Below are positions 7,463 to 16,034 of a stretch of DNA of 37,480 nucleotides, one piece after another (position 1 is the first letter of the stretch; the number at the start of each line of letters is the position of its first letter). Origin of the DNA: Massiliimicrobium timonense (GTDB lineage Bacteria; Bacillota_I; Bacilli_A; Erysipelotrichales; Coprobacillaceae). Under the pieces are notes generated by a model. The model was not told where the DNA came from, did no database searches, and saw only the letters and a list, made by a program, of their open reading frames with translations. The DNA lies in the NCBI RefSeq assembly GCF_002160865.1, contig NZ_NFLJ01000033.1:1-37480 (forward strand), written 5' to 3'. The translations under genes were made by a program, and so were the position numbers.

Positions 7463-8209
7463 ATGAAGATTGGCGATTATGTTGTGAGAAAAAAATATAA
7501 TCGAGATATATTGTTTGAAATATTTGATATTAAAGATGATGTTTATTATTTAAGAGGTGTAGAATTAAGATTGATTGCTGATAGTGAGGAAGAAGACTTG
7601 GAGTTAAGTGAAGTTCAACCTCATGATGATGATCATTTTGTGATGGAAAGACATCCTGTGATTAGAGGTAAAGTTTTACATCTGGATGGTGATGAAAAGT
7701 ATTTAAAGATGTGTCAGAAAAAATATGAAGAATTAAAGATTAGGGCTGATTGTTATTATATGAAAGAAAGCGAAATGGCTGATCGTGTTGTTGAATTATT
7801 AGAAAAACACAAGCCTCAGATTTTAGTCATTACTGGACATGATGCATTAAGAAAGAATGCCGATAAAAGTATTGGACAGAATTATCAACATTCTTTAGAT
7901 TATATGGCAGCAGTGAAAAAAGCACGACAGTATCAGGGAGATAAAGATGCTTTGATTATTATTGCTGGAGCATGTCAATCGTACTATGAAATGTTATTAG
8001 CGAGTGGTGCTAATTTTGCTTCCAGTCCTAAACGTATTAATATTCATGCATTAGACCCTGTTTATATTGCAAGTCTAGTAGCTAATGAGAGTGTTAGAAA
8101 TTATTGTGATGTGGAAGATATTATCAATCATACATCACACAAACAAAGTGGAATAGGGGGCATTGATACAAGAGGTGTCGCCAGAAAAATATATCCAACG
8201 AGAGGATGA
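7463..8209 (+). CDS. yabG: Sporulation-specific cysteine protease YabG
   Basis: The 248-residue protein is related to YabG, which processes spore-coat proteins late in sporulation. Signatures shared with Bacillus YabG include GDYVVRKKYNRDILFEI, VELRLIADS, KVLHLDGDEKYLK, ILVITGHDA, GACQSYYE (conserved Cys), SGANFASSP, NIHALDPVYI (conserved His) and GIGGIDTRGV. It is shorter than the Bacillus protein mainly because the linker between the small N-terminal domain and the protease core is reduced. The ATG at 7463 is preferred because GGGTGA lies five bases upstream; upstream GTG and ATG codons in the same frame have no ribosome-binding site. It implies that the host makes spores. The ispE start lies a few bases beyond its stop. 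Confidence 0.92.
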   Translation: MKIGDYVVRKKYNRDILFEIFDIKDDVYYLRGVELRLIADSEEEDLELSEVQPHDDDHFVMERHPVIRGKVLHLDGDEKYLKMCQKKYEELKIRADCYYMKESEMADRVVELLEKHKPQILVITGHDALRKNADKSIGQNYQHSLDYMAAVKKARQYQGDKDALIIIAGACQSYYEMLLASGANFASSPKRINIHALDPVYIASLVANESVRNYCDVEDIINHTSHKQSGIGGIDTRGVARKIYPTRG

Positions 8210-8214
8210 AAAGT

Positions 8215-9075
8215 ATGAAAATAAGAGCTTATGCAAAGGTCAATTTAGCATTGGATGTTGTCAGAAAAAGAGAAGATGGTTATCATGATTTAGAGATGAT
8301 CATGGCACCTATAACTTTACATGACTTGATTTATATTGAAAAGATTGATCATGGTATTCAAATCACTGCAAATACCAATCGTATGCCAACAGATCAAAGA
8401 AATATCATGTATAAAGTTGCACAGTTACTCATAGAACGTTATCAAATTCCTTATGGAGTCAAGATTCATATTTATAAACATATTCCTACACAAGCAGGAC
8501 TCGCTGGAGGAAGTGGGGATGGTGCAGCTGTTTTAAAAGCAATGAATCGTATGTTTAGATTGAATTTGTCTTTAGACACATTAGCCAAAATAGGGAAAGA
8601 AGTTGGGGCTGATATTCCTTTTTGTATTTATGAAAAAATGGCTTTAGTGAAAGGAATTGGAGAACAGTTAGAATTTATTAATCAAGATTTTCATTGTTAT
8701 TTATTGTTGGTTAAACCAAAAAAAGGTGTATCTACAAAGAAATCATTTGGAATGCTTGATTTAACAAATGCAGAGCATCCTCCAATCATGGATATGAAAG
8801 AAGCTATTGAAAATAATGACTATCAGGGGGTTGTCAATTGTTTAGGGAACACTCTAGAAGAACCATCTTTAAAGATAGTCCCTGATATATTAAAAATTAA
8901 AGAAGAAATGAAAGAATTAGGGTTTGATGGCGCTTTAATGTCTGGAAGTGGTTCTTGTGTATTTGGTTTAACTCAAGATCAGGAGTTGTTAGAAAAAGGC
9001 TATCAGTTCTTTTTGAATAGATATGCTTTTGTCAGAAAAACAGAGATTTTAAATAAGGATTCACTGAAGTTATAA
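8215..9075 (+). CDS. ispE: 4-diphosphocytidyl-2-C-methyl-D-erythritol kinase
   Basis: The 286-residue GHMP kinase phosphorylates CDP-methylerythritol with ATP in the non-mevalonate isoprenoid pathway. It shows AYAKVNLALDVVRKREDGYHDLEMIM at the N terminus (substrate binding), the GHMP ATP loop PTQAGLAGGSGDGAA, and the C-terminal MSGSGSCVFGL motif. The ATG at 8215 is chosen because GAGG lies about nine bases upstream; the in-frame ATG at 8206 would sit directly on that site. It begins six bases after the yabG stop, so the two are co-translated. Adjacency of yabG and ispE echoes the Bacillus order, but the veg and sspF genes that lie between them there are absent. Confidence 0.94.
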   Translation: MKIRAYAKVNLALDVVRKREDGYHDLEMIMAPITLHDLIYIEKIDHGIQITANTNRMPTDQRNIMYKVAQLLIERYQIPYGVKIHIYKHIPTQAGLAGGSGDGAAVLKAMNRMFRLNLSLDTLAKIGKEVGADIPFCIYEKMALVKGIGEQLEFINQDFHCYLLLVKPKKGVSTKKSFGMLDLTNAEHPPIMDMKEAIENNDYQGVVNCLGNTLEEPSLKIVPDILKIKEEMKELGFDGALMSGSGSCVFGLTQDQELLEKGYQFFLNRYAFVRKTEILNKDSLKL

Positions 9076-9099
9076 ATAACTAACTTTTGATTTTATAAA

Positions 9100-9158
9100 A
9101 AAGAATGGAAAAATATGGGTATGAACGAAAGTATTTCCCTGTTTCCTCTTTTTTTTTA
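9100..9158 (+). terminator. Terminator after ispE
   Basis: Nested complementarity AAAGA-(AT)-GGAAA pairs with TTTCC-TCTTT across about 30 bases and is followed by nine T residues, in the 125-base gap before glmU. The stem carries a two-base bulge. Confidence 0.6.
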
Positions 9159-9171
9159 TATATTTTTTTGT

Positions 9172-9177
9172 TAGAAT
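9172..9177 (+). promoter_or_regulatory. Candidate -10 box of glmU
   Basis: TAGAAT lies 23 bases before the glmU ATG, downstream of the ispE terminator. No good -35 is seen in the T/A-rich tract before it. Confidence 0.35.
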
Positions 9178-9200
9178 AGTGGCGATAAGGAGAGAAAAAA

Positions 9201-10601
9201 ATGAAAGTATATGCTATTGTATTGGCTGCTGGTAAAGGCACAAGAATGAAGTCTGATAAACCAAAAGTAGTACATGAAGTATTATATAAGCCAATGATTA
9301 ATCATGTTGTAGATGAATTAAAGGCTTTAGGTGTAGATGAAACAATTGTGATTGTTGGTCACGAAGCTGATCAAGTGAAAGCAATTGTGGATGATGTCAC
9401 TTTTGTTGATCAAACAGAACAACTTGGTACAGGTCATGCTGTATTGCAGGCTAAAGATATTTTAGCTAATCGAGATGGAATGACTCTTGTTTTATGTGGT
9501 GATGCACCATTGATTCGTAAAGAAACATTAAAAGAATTTATTGCGTATCATCAAGAACATCATAATCAGGCAACAATCATGAGTGCTGATTGTGATCCAA
9601 GTACACATTATGGAAGAATTATTAAAGAAAATGATCAAGTCACAGGAATTGTGGAATTTAAAGATTTATTAGAAAGTCAAAAAGATATTACTGAAATGAA
9701 TACTGGAGAATATTGTTTTGACAATAAAGCATTATTTGAAGCATTAAGTCAAGTGACAAATGATAATGCGCAAAATGAGTATTATTTGACTGATGTTATT
9801 GGAATCATGAATCATCAAGGTTTAAAAGTAGATGCTTATAAGATTGATGATTTTGATGAAGTTGGTGGTATTAATGATCGTGTAGCATTAGCTCAGTCAA
9901 CACAATTTTTAAGAGATCGTATTAATCGTGAACATCTTTTAAATGGAGTGACTATTGTTGATCCATCTAATACGTATATTGGTAGAGACGTTGTGATTGG
10001 ACACGATACAATTATTGAACCAGGATGTATTATAAAAGGGAAAACAGTGATTGGAAGTCATTGTCATATTGGACCATATTGTGAATTTACAAATATGGAA
10101 ATTAAAGATAATGTTGAAATTAAATTCTCTGTTTTAAGTGATTCAATTATTGAAAGTGGTGTAGATATTGGACCATATGCAAGATTGAGAACAAATTGTC
10201 ATATTCATGAGAATGCACATTTAGGTAACTTTGTAGAAATGAAAAAAGCTGACTTTGGTGCAGGAAGCAAGGCTTCACATTTAACTTATGTAGGAGATGC
10301 TCAGGTTGGTCAAGATGTTAACTTTGGTTGTGGAACAATTACATCTAACTATGATGGTAAAAATAAATCACTCACAAAGATTGAAGATAATGTCTTTATT
10401 GGATGTAATACCAATTTAGTGGCTCCAGTGACAGTGAGAAAGAATGCTTATATTGCAGCAGGATCAACAATTACAAAAGAAGTTGATGAAGATGCGATGG
10501 CAATTGCGAGAGCTAGACAAGAAAATAAACAAGGTTATAGTAAGATATTAAAAGAAATACGTGAAAAAGAATACGAAAGACGAAATAAAAATAAAAAATA
10601 A
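9201..10601 (+). CDS. glmU: Bifunctional UDP-N-acetylglucosamine pyrophosphorylase/glucosamine-1-phosphate acetyltransferase
   Basis: The 466-residue protein carries out the last two steps to UDP-GlcNAc, needed for peptidoglycan and teichoic acid synthesis. The N-terminal nucleotidyltransferase (about 1-230) has LAAGKGTRMKSDKPKVVHEV, LGTGHAV, LCGDAPLI and NEYYLTDVI. The C-terminal left-handed beta-helix acetyltransferase (about 250-450) shows repeated hexapeptides (YIGRDVVIGHDTIIEPG), the HLGNFVEMKKA segment, SHLTYVGDA and NFGCGTITSNYDG. Length is normal. AAGGAGA precedes the ATG. It lies 18 bases before prs, the same pair as in Bacillus. The spoVG and purR genes that precede glmU in Bacillus are missing here. 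Confidence 0.96.
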   Translation: MKVYAIVLAAGKGTRMKSDKPKVVHEVLYKPMINHVVDELKALGVDETIVIVGHEADQVKAIVDDVTFVDQTEQLGTGHAVLQAKDILANRDGMTLVLCGDAPLIRKETLKEFIAYHQEHHNQATIMSADCDPSTHYGRIIKENDQVTGIVEFKDLLESQKDITEMNTGEYCFDNKALFEALSQVTNDNAQNEYYLTDVIGIMNHQGLKVDAYKIDDFDEVGGINDRVALAQSTQFLRDRINREHLLNGVTIVDPSNTYIGRDVVIGHDTIIEPGCIIKGKTVIGSHCHIGPYCEFTNMEIKDNVEIKFSVLSDSIIESGVDIGPYARLRTNCHIHENAHLGNFVEMKKADFGAGSKASHLTYVGDAQVGQDVNFGCGTITSNYDGKNKSLTKIEDNVFIGCNTNLVAPVTVRKNAYIAAGSTITKEVDEDAMAIARARQENKQGYSKILKEIREKEYERRNKNKK

Positions 10602-10619
10602 GGAGAATATGGGGTAAAA

Positions 10620-11579
10620 ATGAAAAATAACATAACAATATTTGCTTTATCATCTAATCAGGAATTAGCTCATTCAATGGCTGATATTTTAGGGACAGAA
10701 GTTGGGAAAAGTAAAGTTCATCACTTTGCAGATGGTGAAATCTTAGTTGAAATTGAAGAATCAGTACGTGGAAAAGATGTCTTTATTGTACAATCAACAT
10801 CAAATCCAGTGACTGAAAACTTAATGGAAATTTTAGTTTTAACTGATGCTTTAAAACGTGCATCAGCAAAAGAAATTACAGCAGTTATACCATATTTTGG
10901 TTATGCTAGACAAGATCGTAAGGCAAAACCAAGACAACCAATTACATCACGTTTAGTTGCTGACTTATTAACAGTAGCTGGGGTTGATAGAGTTGTGACA
11001 GTAGACTTACATGCACGTCAAATTCAGGGATTCTTTGATATTCCAGTTGATGAAATGGAAGCTTTACCTCTTATTTGTAGATATATTAAAAATAAAAATA
11101 TTGAAGATTTATGTGTTGTATCACCAGATCATGGAGGAGCAACGCGTGCTAGAAAAATGTCAGAAGCATTGGATTGTCCAATTGCTATTATTGACAAAAG
11201 ACGTCCTAAACCAAACGTTGCTGAAGTTATGGGTATTATTGGGGATGTTGCAGGTAAAAACTGTGTCTTAATTGATGATATGATTGATACAGCTGGTACA
11301 ATTGTGGCTGGAGCACAAGTCTTAAAAGAAAAAGGTGCTAAAGATGTTTATATTGCTTGTACTCATGGTGTATTATCAGGACCAGCAGTAGATAGATTAA
11401 AAGATTGTGTCGCAAAAGAAGTGATTATTACAGATACAATTGCTATTCCAGAAGAAAAACGTTTTGATAAATTAGTACAAATTAGTGTAGCTGAATTATT
11501 GGCTTATACTATTGAAAGTATTGAAAATGATTTACCTGTAAGTGATGTTTTCAAACATTTTGATTTTAAGGGTGAATAG
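10620..11579 (+). CDS. prs: Ribose-phosphate pyrophosphokinase
   Basis: The 319-residue protein makes PRPP from ribose 5-phosphate and ATP for purine, pyrimidine, NAD, His and Trp synthesis. It shows all class I PRPP synthetase landmarks: FADGEILVEIEESVRGKDVFIVQS, PYFGYARQDRK (ATP flexible loop region), VTVDLHARQIQGFF (Mg/ATP site), VVSPDHGGATRAR, and the PRPP-binding loop VLIDDMIDTAGTI. Length is typical. AAGGAG lies about 13 bases before the ATG, with a closer GGGG as an alternative. It is coupled to glmU by an 18-base gap and followed by a good terminator that ends this housekeeping operon. Confidence 0.97.
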   Translation: MKNNITIFALSSNQELAHSMADILGTEVGKSKVHHFADGEILVEIEESVRGKDVFIVQSTSNPVTENLMEILVLTDALKRASAKEITAVIPYFGYARQDRKAKPRQPITSRLVADLLTVAGVDRVVTVDLHARQIQGFFDIPVDEMEALPLICRYIKNKNIEDLCVVSPDHGGATRARKMSEALDCPIAIIDKRRPKPNVAEVMGIIGDVAGKNCVLIDDMIDTAGTIVAGAQVLKEKGAKDVYIACTHGVLSGPAVDRLKDCVAKEVIITDTIAIPEEKRFDKLVQISVAELLAYTIESIENDLPVSDVFKHFDFKGE

Positions 11580-11588
11580 TGATTGATG

Positions 11589-11614
11589 GGAGATTGAAGA
11601 ATCTCCTTTTTATT
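11589..11614 (+). terminator. Terminator after prs
   Basis: A 7-bp stem GGAGATT/AATCTCC with a GAAG loop is followed by a run of T. Confidence 0.85.
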
Positions 11615-11823
11615 TTGTTATGAGAATTTGATTAAATAATTGTGAAATAGACATACTATAAATATGATGTTGGTGATTTCAACGTTTTTTGACAAATATT
11701 TATAGATTGGAATATTTCAAAAGAGTATAGAATGATGTTTGTTATAATGACAAATATATGGAATTGTGAATAAGAAAAATGTCGATAAAATGAGAATAAA
11801 TAGTATTTGCTTTATTTAGAAAT

Positions 11824-11852
11824 TTGACAAAGCTTTAAATATTTGTTATTAT
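11824..11852 (+). promoter_or_regulatory. Promoter of tatD/yabE-like operon
   Basis: TTGACA (11824-11829), a 17-bp spacer and TATTAT (11847-11852) form a near-consensus promoter. The predicted transcription start is only about ten bases before the tatD start codon, so the leader is unusually short. The AGGGTG purine tract at 11858-11863 is probably the ribosome-binding site. Confidence 0.7.
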
Positions 11853-11869
11853 GCCTCAGGGTGATGGAG

Positions 11870-12628
11870 ATGTATTTCAATACACATACACATTTAAATA
11901 GTGAACAATTGTATCCTGATAGAGATCAATTTATTCAAAATGCTTTAGATCATCAAGTCGAAAATATGGTTGTTGTAGGATATGATTTAGAGTCATCAAA
12001 GAAGGCTGTTGAGATAGCTCATGAGTATTCATTTATCTATGCAGCAGTCGGAATAAGTCCTAATGATTGTAAGGATACAACGGATGAGGATTTAAATGAA
12101 ATTGAAAAAATACTTCAAGACCCATGTGTAGTGGCTTTAGGAGAAATAGGTTTAGATTATTATTGGGATGAGGTTTCTCATGAAAAACAAAAAGATGTTT
12201 TTATAAAGCAAATTGAGATTGCTAAAAAATATCAAAAGCCCATTGTGATTCATGCTAGAGATGCCTATGAAGATACTTACAATATCTTAAAACAAACTGC
12301 ACATTATGGCATTATGCATTGTTATAGTGGATCGGCTGAAATGGCAAAGCGATATATTGATATAGGTTTTGAAATATCATTAGCTGGACCCGTGACATTT
12401 AAGAATGCAAAAGTCCCTAAAGAAGTTGCTCAATCAATTGATATAGAACATTTAATGATTGAAACGGACTGCCCTTATTTAACACCTCACCCATTTCGAG
12501 GAAAGTTGAATGAGCCAGCAAATGTTGTGTATATTGCCCAGGAAATAGCAAAGCTAAAGAACATGGAGATAGAAGACGTTGCTAGAATCACAACATTTAA
12601 TGCCAAAAAAATGTTTGGGATTAAATAA
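11870..12628 (+). CDS. tatD: TatD-family metal-dependent DNase
   Basis: The 252-residue TIM-barrel hydrolase belongs to the TatD/YcfH family (cytosolic 3'-5' exonuclease-type DNases). Metal ligands are visible in NTHTHLN at the very N terminus, the Glu in ALGEIGLDYYWD, IVIHARDAYEDT, IMHCYSGS and the Asp in IETDCPYLTPHPFRG. The start at 11870 gives MYFNTHTHLN, matching the short N terminus of the family. In-frame codons upstream (TTG 11843, ATG 11864) fall within the promoter or next to the ribosome-binding site. In Bacillus tatD-yabE lie upstream of rnmV; here they lie downstream of prs. A 12-base gap separates it from the yabE-like gene. Confidence 0.93.
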   Translation: MYFNTHTHLNSEQLYPDRDQFIQNALDHQVENMVVVGYDLESSKKAVEIAHEYSFIYAAVGISPNDCKDTTDEDLNEIEKILQDPCVVALGEIGLDYYWDEVSHEKQKDVFIKQIEIAKKYQKPIVIHARDAYEDTYNILKQTAHYGIMHCYSGSAEMAKRYIDIGFEISLAGPVTFKNAKVPKEVAQSIDIEHLMIETDCPYLTPHPFRGKLNEPANVVYIAQEIAKLKNMEIEDVARITTFNAKKMFGIK

Positions 12629-12640
12629 GGAGGATATTTT

Positions 12641-13579
12641 ATGTTACAAAAAGCTAAAGAGGCAATTGTCTCGGCTGATAGCCGAACAAAAGGAATTTTA
12701 GCGATGGCTGTGGTATATGTTGTTATTATGTTAGCAACTGTATCATCAGGAGCTGTTAATCAGATTACAGATTTTATTCCAACTGTAGATATTCGTTTAA
12801 AAGATGGTTTACAGGAGGAAAAAGATTATTTGGTCAAGCAGGATACAGTATCAAATGTCTTAAATGAATTAAATGTTGAGTTAGATCAGAAGGATACTTT
12901 AAATAAAGATAAAGATGCTATTGTTCAACAGGATGATTTGATTAAAATTACAAGAGTTGAAACGAAAACAATAGAAAAAATAGAAACAATACCATACTCA
13001 ACAAAAACCAAAGGTAGTGGAAGCTGGACAAAAACAGTTGTTCAAAAAGGAAAAGATGGAAAAGCTAAAAGAACTTATCTGTTGACTTATGCTAATGGAA
13101 AAGAAACTGATCGCCAAATGATTAAAGAAGAAATTATTGAAAAGCCAGTAGATAAGATTATTCAATATGGTGGTGTTTTAAAAGGTACAACTTTTACAGG
13201 TAGATTGACAATATATGGTGGAGATTGTACAGGATGTGGAGGAACATCTTCATCTGGTGTGAAATTATCCCCAACGAGTGGAGTCAATAATACCAACTCA
13301 CCTTACTTATATTATAAAGGAAAGAAATATTATTGTTTGGCTGCTGATCGATCTATTCCATTTGGAACTGTGATTAAGATTTCTAATCATAATTTAAATA
13401 CAGCAGGGACTATTTATGGAATTGTTGTAGATCGTGGTGGTGCTATTAAGGGAAATAAAATAGATATTTTTAATGGTAGTGAAGGTTCTGGGAAAAGATA
13501 TTTTGGTGGTGGCACCTCACATAATACCAAATTTGAAGTTGTTTCTCTTGGTAGTGGAAATGCAAATTTTTGGAGATAG
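12641..13579 (+). CDS. YabE-like cell-wall protein (DUF348, G5 and 3D domains)
   Basis: The 312-residue protein is probably membrane-anchored and extracytoplasmic. A single N-terminal hydrophobic helix (about 20-42) acts as anchor or signal. One DUF348 repeat follows (about 50-90, VDIRLKDGLQEEKDY...TVSNVLNEL), then a G5 domain (about 95-175, with the characteristic IPYSTKTKGSGSWTKTVVQKG) and a C-terminal 3D domain (about 180-305) whose conserved aspartates appear in AADRSIPFGT, VVDRGG and GNKIDIF. The 3D domain is a double-psi barrel related to lytic transglycosylases such as MltA, so a role in peptidoglycan remodelling is likely. GGAGG precedes the ATG. It is co-transcribed with tatD, as yabD-yabE are neighbours in Bacillus. 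Confidence 0.9.
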   Translation: MLQKAKEAIVSADSRTKGILAMAVVYVVIMLATVSSGAVNQITDFIPTVDIRLKDGLQEEKDYLVKQDTVSNVLNELNVELDQKDTLNKDKDAIVQQDDLIKITRVETKTIEKIETIPYSTKTKGSGSWTKTVVQKGKDGKAKRTYLLTYANGKETDRQMIKEEIIEKPVDKIIQYGGVLKGTTFTGRLTIYGGDCTGCGGTSSSGVKLSPTSGVNNTNSPYLYYKGKKYYCLAADRSIPFGTVIKISNHNLNTAGTIYGIVVDRGGAIKGNKIDIFNGSEGSGKRYFGGGTSHNTKFEVVSLGSGNANFWR

Positions 13580-13600
13580 GAAAACTATCTCTTTTTTTTA
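13573..13600 (+). terminator. Terminator of the yabE-like gene
   Basis: The stem GAGATAG/CTATCTC with a GAAAA loop and eight T residues overlaps the stop codon. Confidence 0.85.
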
Positions 13601-13664
13601 TTTGCTCTGTGAATTTTATAAGGGACTTATATTAAGGATAATAAAAAATAAAACGAAAAAAATG

Positions 13665-13679
13665 ATGAAATCGCTTGCA
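13665..13679 (+). promoter_or_regulatory. cre-like CcpA operator before the GH16/GH29 genes
   Basis: ATGAAATCGCTTGCA fits the pseudo-palindrome TGNAANCGNTTNCA of catabolite-responsive elements at every fixed base. It overlaps the -35 box of the promoter that follows, a repressing position. A LacI-family repressor other than CcpA could also use it. Confidence 0.65.
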
Positions 13680-13703
13680 AAAATAAATCAATAAGTATAT
13701 ACT
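13675..13703 (+). promoter_or_regulatory. Promoter of the GH16-GH29 operon
   Basis: TTGCAA (13675-13680), a 17-bp spacer and TATACT (13698-13703) lie about 75 bases upstream of the GH16 start. Confidence 0.6.
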
Positions 13704-13717
13704 AACCATAGTAAAAA

Positions 13718-13760
13718 GTTTAGTAAAAAGAAATAAAAAAACTTTATATTTTTACTAAAC
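13718..13760 (+). repeat. 12-bp inverted repeat in the GH16 leader
   Basis: GTTTAGTAAAAA (13718-13729) and TTTTTACTAAAC (13749-13760) are perfectly complementary across a 19-nt A/T-rich loop. The second arm ends directly before the ribosome-binding site GGGAAAGGAG. The left arm also forms part of a direct repeat TAGTAAAAAG (13709-13718 and 13721-13730). It could be an RNA hairpin or an operator; there is no T tail. Confidence 0.7.
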
Positions 13761-13776
13761 GGGAAAGGAGAAAGGT

Positions 13777-16014
13777 ATGAAGACCAAAAAGAAAGTTTTT
13801 GTCGCTGGAGCAATGACATTTGCTATGTTGGGAACAATGATTCCACAAAACTGGAATGTCAATGCTGCTAGCAATCTCATTTCCAATGGCGATTTTGAAA
13901 ATATCAAATCGGCTGACATTGGAAAGTACACGGGTAATGCATCCGATATGAAAGTTGGATCATGGTATTCAAACAGCGGAGGGGGGGTTAGCTACATTGG
14001 CTACAATGAGAGTGAACGCTCTGGAATTTTACCAGCTAATAACAACAATGCTTGGATTAGACAGGTAGTAGATGTTGAAAAGAATACTGACTATGTATTT
14101 AGTACCTATGTAAAGACTTCACTTTCAGAAGGAGAAGCTATTGTCCAAGTATTAGATGGTAATGGTACTGCTATTGAAGGTATCAAAGAAACTAATATGA
14201 AAGGAGTTGAATGGACTCAAAAGAAAATTTCTTTTAATTCAGGAAATCATAGTAAAATAACTGTAAGTGTCTTAAAATGGGTTGATGAATCAAATACCGA
14301 TAGTGACATTTATAAAGCTAGTGTTTACGTTGATGAGGCTGTATTAATGCCAAAAGTAGAATATAATGAATATGAGGAAAAAGAAGAATCTAAAACAAAA
14401 TTGGTGAATTATATTGGAAATAGTGATTTGGTAAGTATTACTGATGATGATATTCAACAAAATAGTGGAGATACATATTCATATGAAGTAGGTAAATTTT
14501 ATTATAATAGTGGTGCTCCTATTACAATAGGTGAAGGTTATGGAGAAAATGCAATAGGACTTGTGTTACCTGATCAAGTTCCTGGGGCTGCAGTTAAAGC
14601 AGTAGCAAAGGGCCTTAAACCTAATACAGATTATTTATTTAAATTCTATATAAAACATAATGCAGAAGGAACAGGAACAGCTGTTTATGTTAATGGGGTA
14701 GATACTACGAATTTATTTAGTCCAAGTGATGAAATTGGATATACTGGAGGAACTGATTGGAAAGAATATACTATTCCATTTAATACTCAAAATTGTACTG
14801 ATATTTATGTGGATATTTATAAAGATGGAATCAATAGTTCTACAGTTAATATCAGTGATATGAGAGTTTATGAATCTTCTGTTTATGATAAATATTTAGA
14901 AGAAAAGAAAGAGGAAGAATCTGAAGAAGAAAATAAAAAGTATACTGAAGTATGGCGTGATGATTTCGACACTTTAGATACAAGTACATGGTCATATCAA
15001 TTAGGACATAAACGTGGTATTGAACCTCAAGATTATGTTTCTAATAAAGATAATGTTTTTGTTGAAGATGGGAAATTATATTTACGTGCAACAGAAAAAG
15101 GTGAATATCGTGTGCACTACAATGCAGATGGTAGTGATATTGTTAAGAAATATGACTCAGGAAGTATTGCAACATTTGGTAAGAAAGAGTTCCTATATGG
15201 AAAAATTGAAATGAGAGCTAAATTACCAAAAGGCGCTGGAGCGTTCCCTGCATTCTGGACTTTAGGAAATGATTTCACATTAGATGGATTGGTTGATTCT
15301 AAACAAGGTGTTGGATGGCCAATGTGTGGTGAAATTGATATTATGGAATTAATTGGAGCAAATCCTGATGTTTCAGGAACAAGTGATAGTACAGTTCATG
15401 GAACTATTCACAATGGATTGACTGAAAATGGTGACAAAGCTCAAACAAATACTTATTCATTAAAAGAAGGTACTTTTAATGATGATTATCATACATTTGG
15501 TATTGTATGGAATCCTGATACAATTGAATGGTATGTTGATGGTGATGTTTATAGCACAATTTATATTACAGATTTAGATTATTTCCAAAAACCTCATTAC
15601 TTATTATTTAACTTGGCTGCAGGAGGAGCATGGCCTGGTTTCCCTAACGAAGATACAGATTTCCCTATGGATTTCATTATTGATTATGTAAGTTATAGCC
15701 AGACAGCTGCTCAAAAAGAAGCTGCTGACAAATATTATGCGACAGCACCAACTTTTAGTGGTGTAAAAGACATAACAATTAGTGATGAATCACAATTATC
15801 ATCATTATTGGATAATGTTAAGGCAACTGATGCTAATGGTAAAGCATTAGATGTAAGCTGTTCAATCAATGATGGGCAAAAATTAATGTGGAATGGTAGA
15901 ACAAGAACAAGTGAAATTGATTTCTCAAAAGAAGGAACATATGAAATTGTTTATTCTACTATTGGTGAAAATAACGTATATACAAGAGCGTGTGCAACAT
16001 TACATGTTAAATAA
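13777..16014 (+). CDS. Secreted GH16 endo-beta-glycanase with two CBM-like modules and an Ig-like domain
   Basis: The 745-residue protein begins with a Sec signal peptide (about 1-31, ending NVNAAS). Two beta-sandwich modules resembling CBM4/9-type carbohydrate binders follow (about 33-200, from LISNGDFEN; and about 212-370). A GH16 catalytic domain spans about 389-650 (WRDDFDTLDTSTWSYQ, GKIEMRAKLPKGAGAFPAFW) and a C-terminal Ig-like module about 665-745. The retaining active site is intact: E519-I-D521-I-M-E524. The overall pattern (GWPMCGEIDIME, FNLAAGGAWPGFPN) fits subfamily GH16_3, which holds laminarinases and the mucin O-glycan endo-galactosidases, so the substrate is beta-1,3-glucan or a host glycan. 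There is no cell-wall anchor. A GAAAGGAGA ribosome-binding site precedes it. Linkage to a fucosidase 20 bases downstream favours a fucosylated host glycan, but not decisively. Confidence 0.88.
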   Translation: MKTKKKVFVAGAMTFAMLGTMIPQNWNVNAASNLISNGDFENIKSADIGKYTGNASDMKVGSWYSNSGGGVSYIGYNESERSGILPANNNNAWIRQVVDVEKNTDYVFSTYVKTSLSEGEAIVQVLDGNGTAIEGIKETNMKGVEWTQKKISFNSGNHSKITVSVLKWVDESNTDSDIYKASVYVDEAVLMPKVEYNEYEEKEESKTKLVNYIGNSDLVSITDDDIQQNSGDTYSYEVGKFYYNSGAPITIGEGYGENAIGLVLPDQVPGAAVKAVAKGLKPNTDYLFKFYIKHNAEGTGTAVYVNGVDTTNLFSPSDEIGYTGGTDWKEYTIPFNTQNCTDIYVDIYKDGINSSTVNISDMRVYESSVYDKYLEEKKEEESEEENKKYTEVWRDDFDTLDTSTWSYQLGHKRGIEPQDYVSNKDNVFVEDGKLYLRATEKGEYRVHYNADGSDIVKKYDSGSIATFGKKEFLYGKIEMRAKLPKGAGAFPAFWTLGNDFTLDGLVDSKQGVGWPMCGEIDIMELIGANPDVSGTSDSTVHGTIHNGLTENGDKAQTNTYSLKEGTFNDDYHTFGIVWNPDTIEWYVDGDVYSTIYITDLDYFQKPHYLLFNLAAGGAWPGFPNEDTDFPMDFIIDYVSYSQTAAQKEAADKYYATAPTFSGVKDITISDESQLSSLLDNVKATDANGKALDVSCSINDGQKLMWNGRTRTSEIDFSKEGTYEIVYSTIGENNVYTRACATLHVK

Positions 16015-16034
16015 GGAAAGAGAAGGGAACAACT

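Noticed and set aside
9076-9200. Riboswitch or ribozyme before glmU
   Set aside because: The region is short and explained by a terminator and a weak -10; glmS, not glmU, carries the known ribozyme.
11011-11271. Second frame inside prs
   Set aside because: It lies wholly within a perfectly conserved prs gene and has no family resemblance.
13473-13694. 73-codon frame spanning the end of the yabE-like gene
   Set aside because: It runs through the 3D domain in another frame and across a strong terminator.
13777-16014. Naming the GH16 enzyme a laminarinase
   Set aside because: The motifs fit GH16_3, which also contains mucin O-glycan enzymes, so the substrate is left open.
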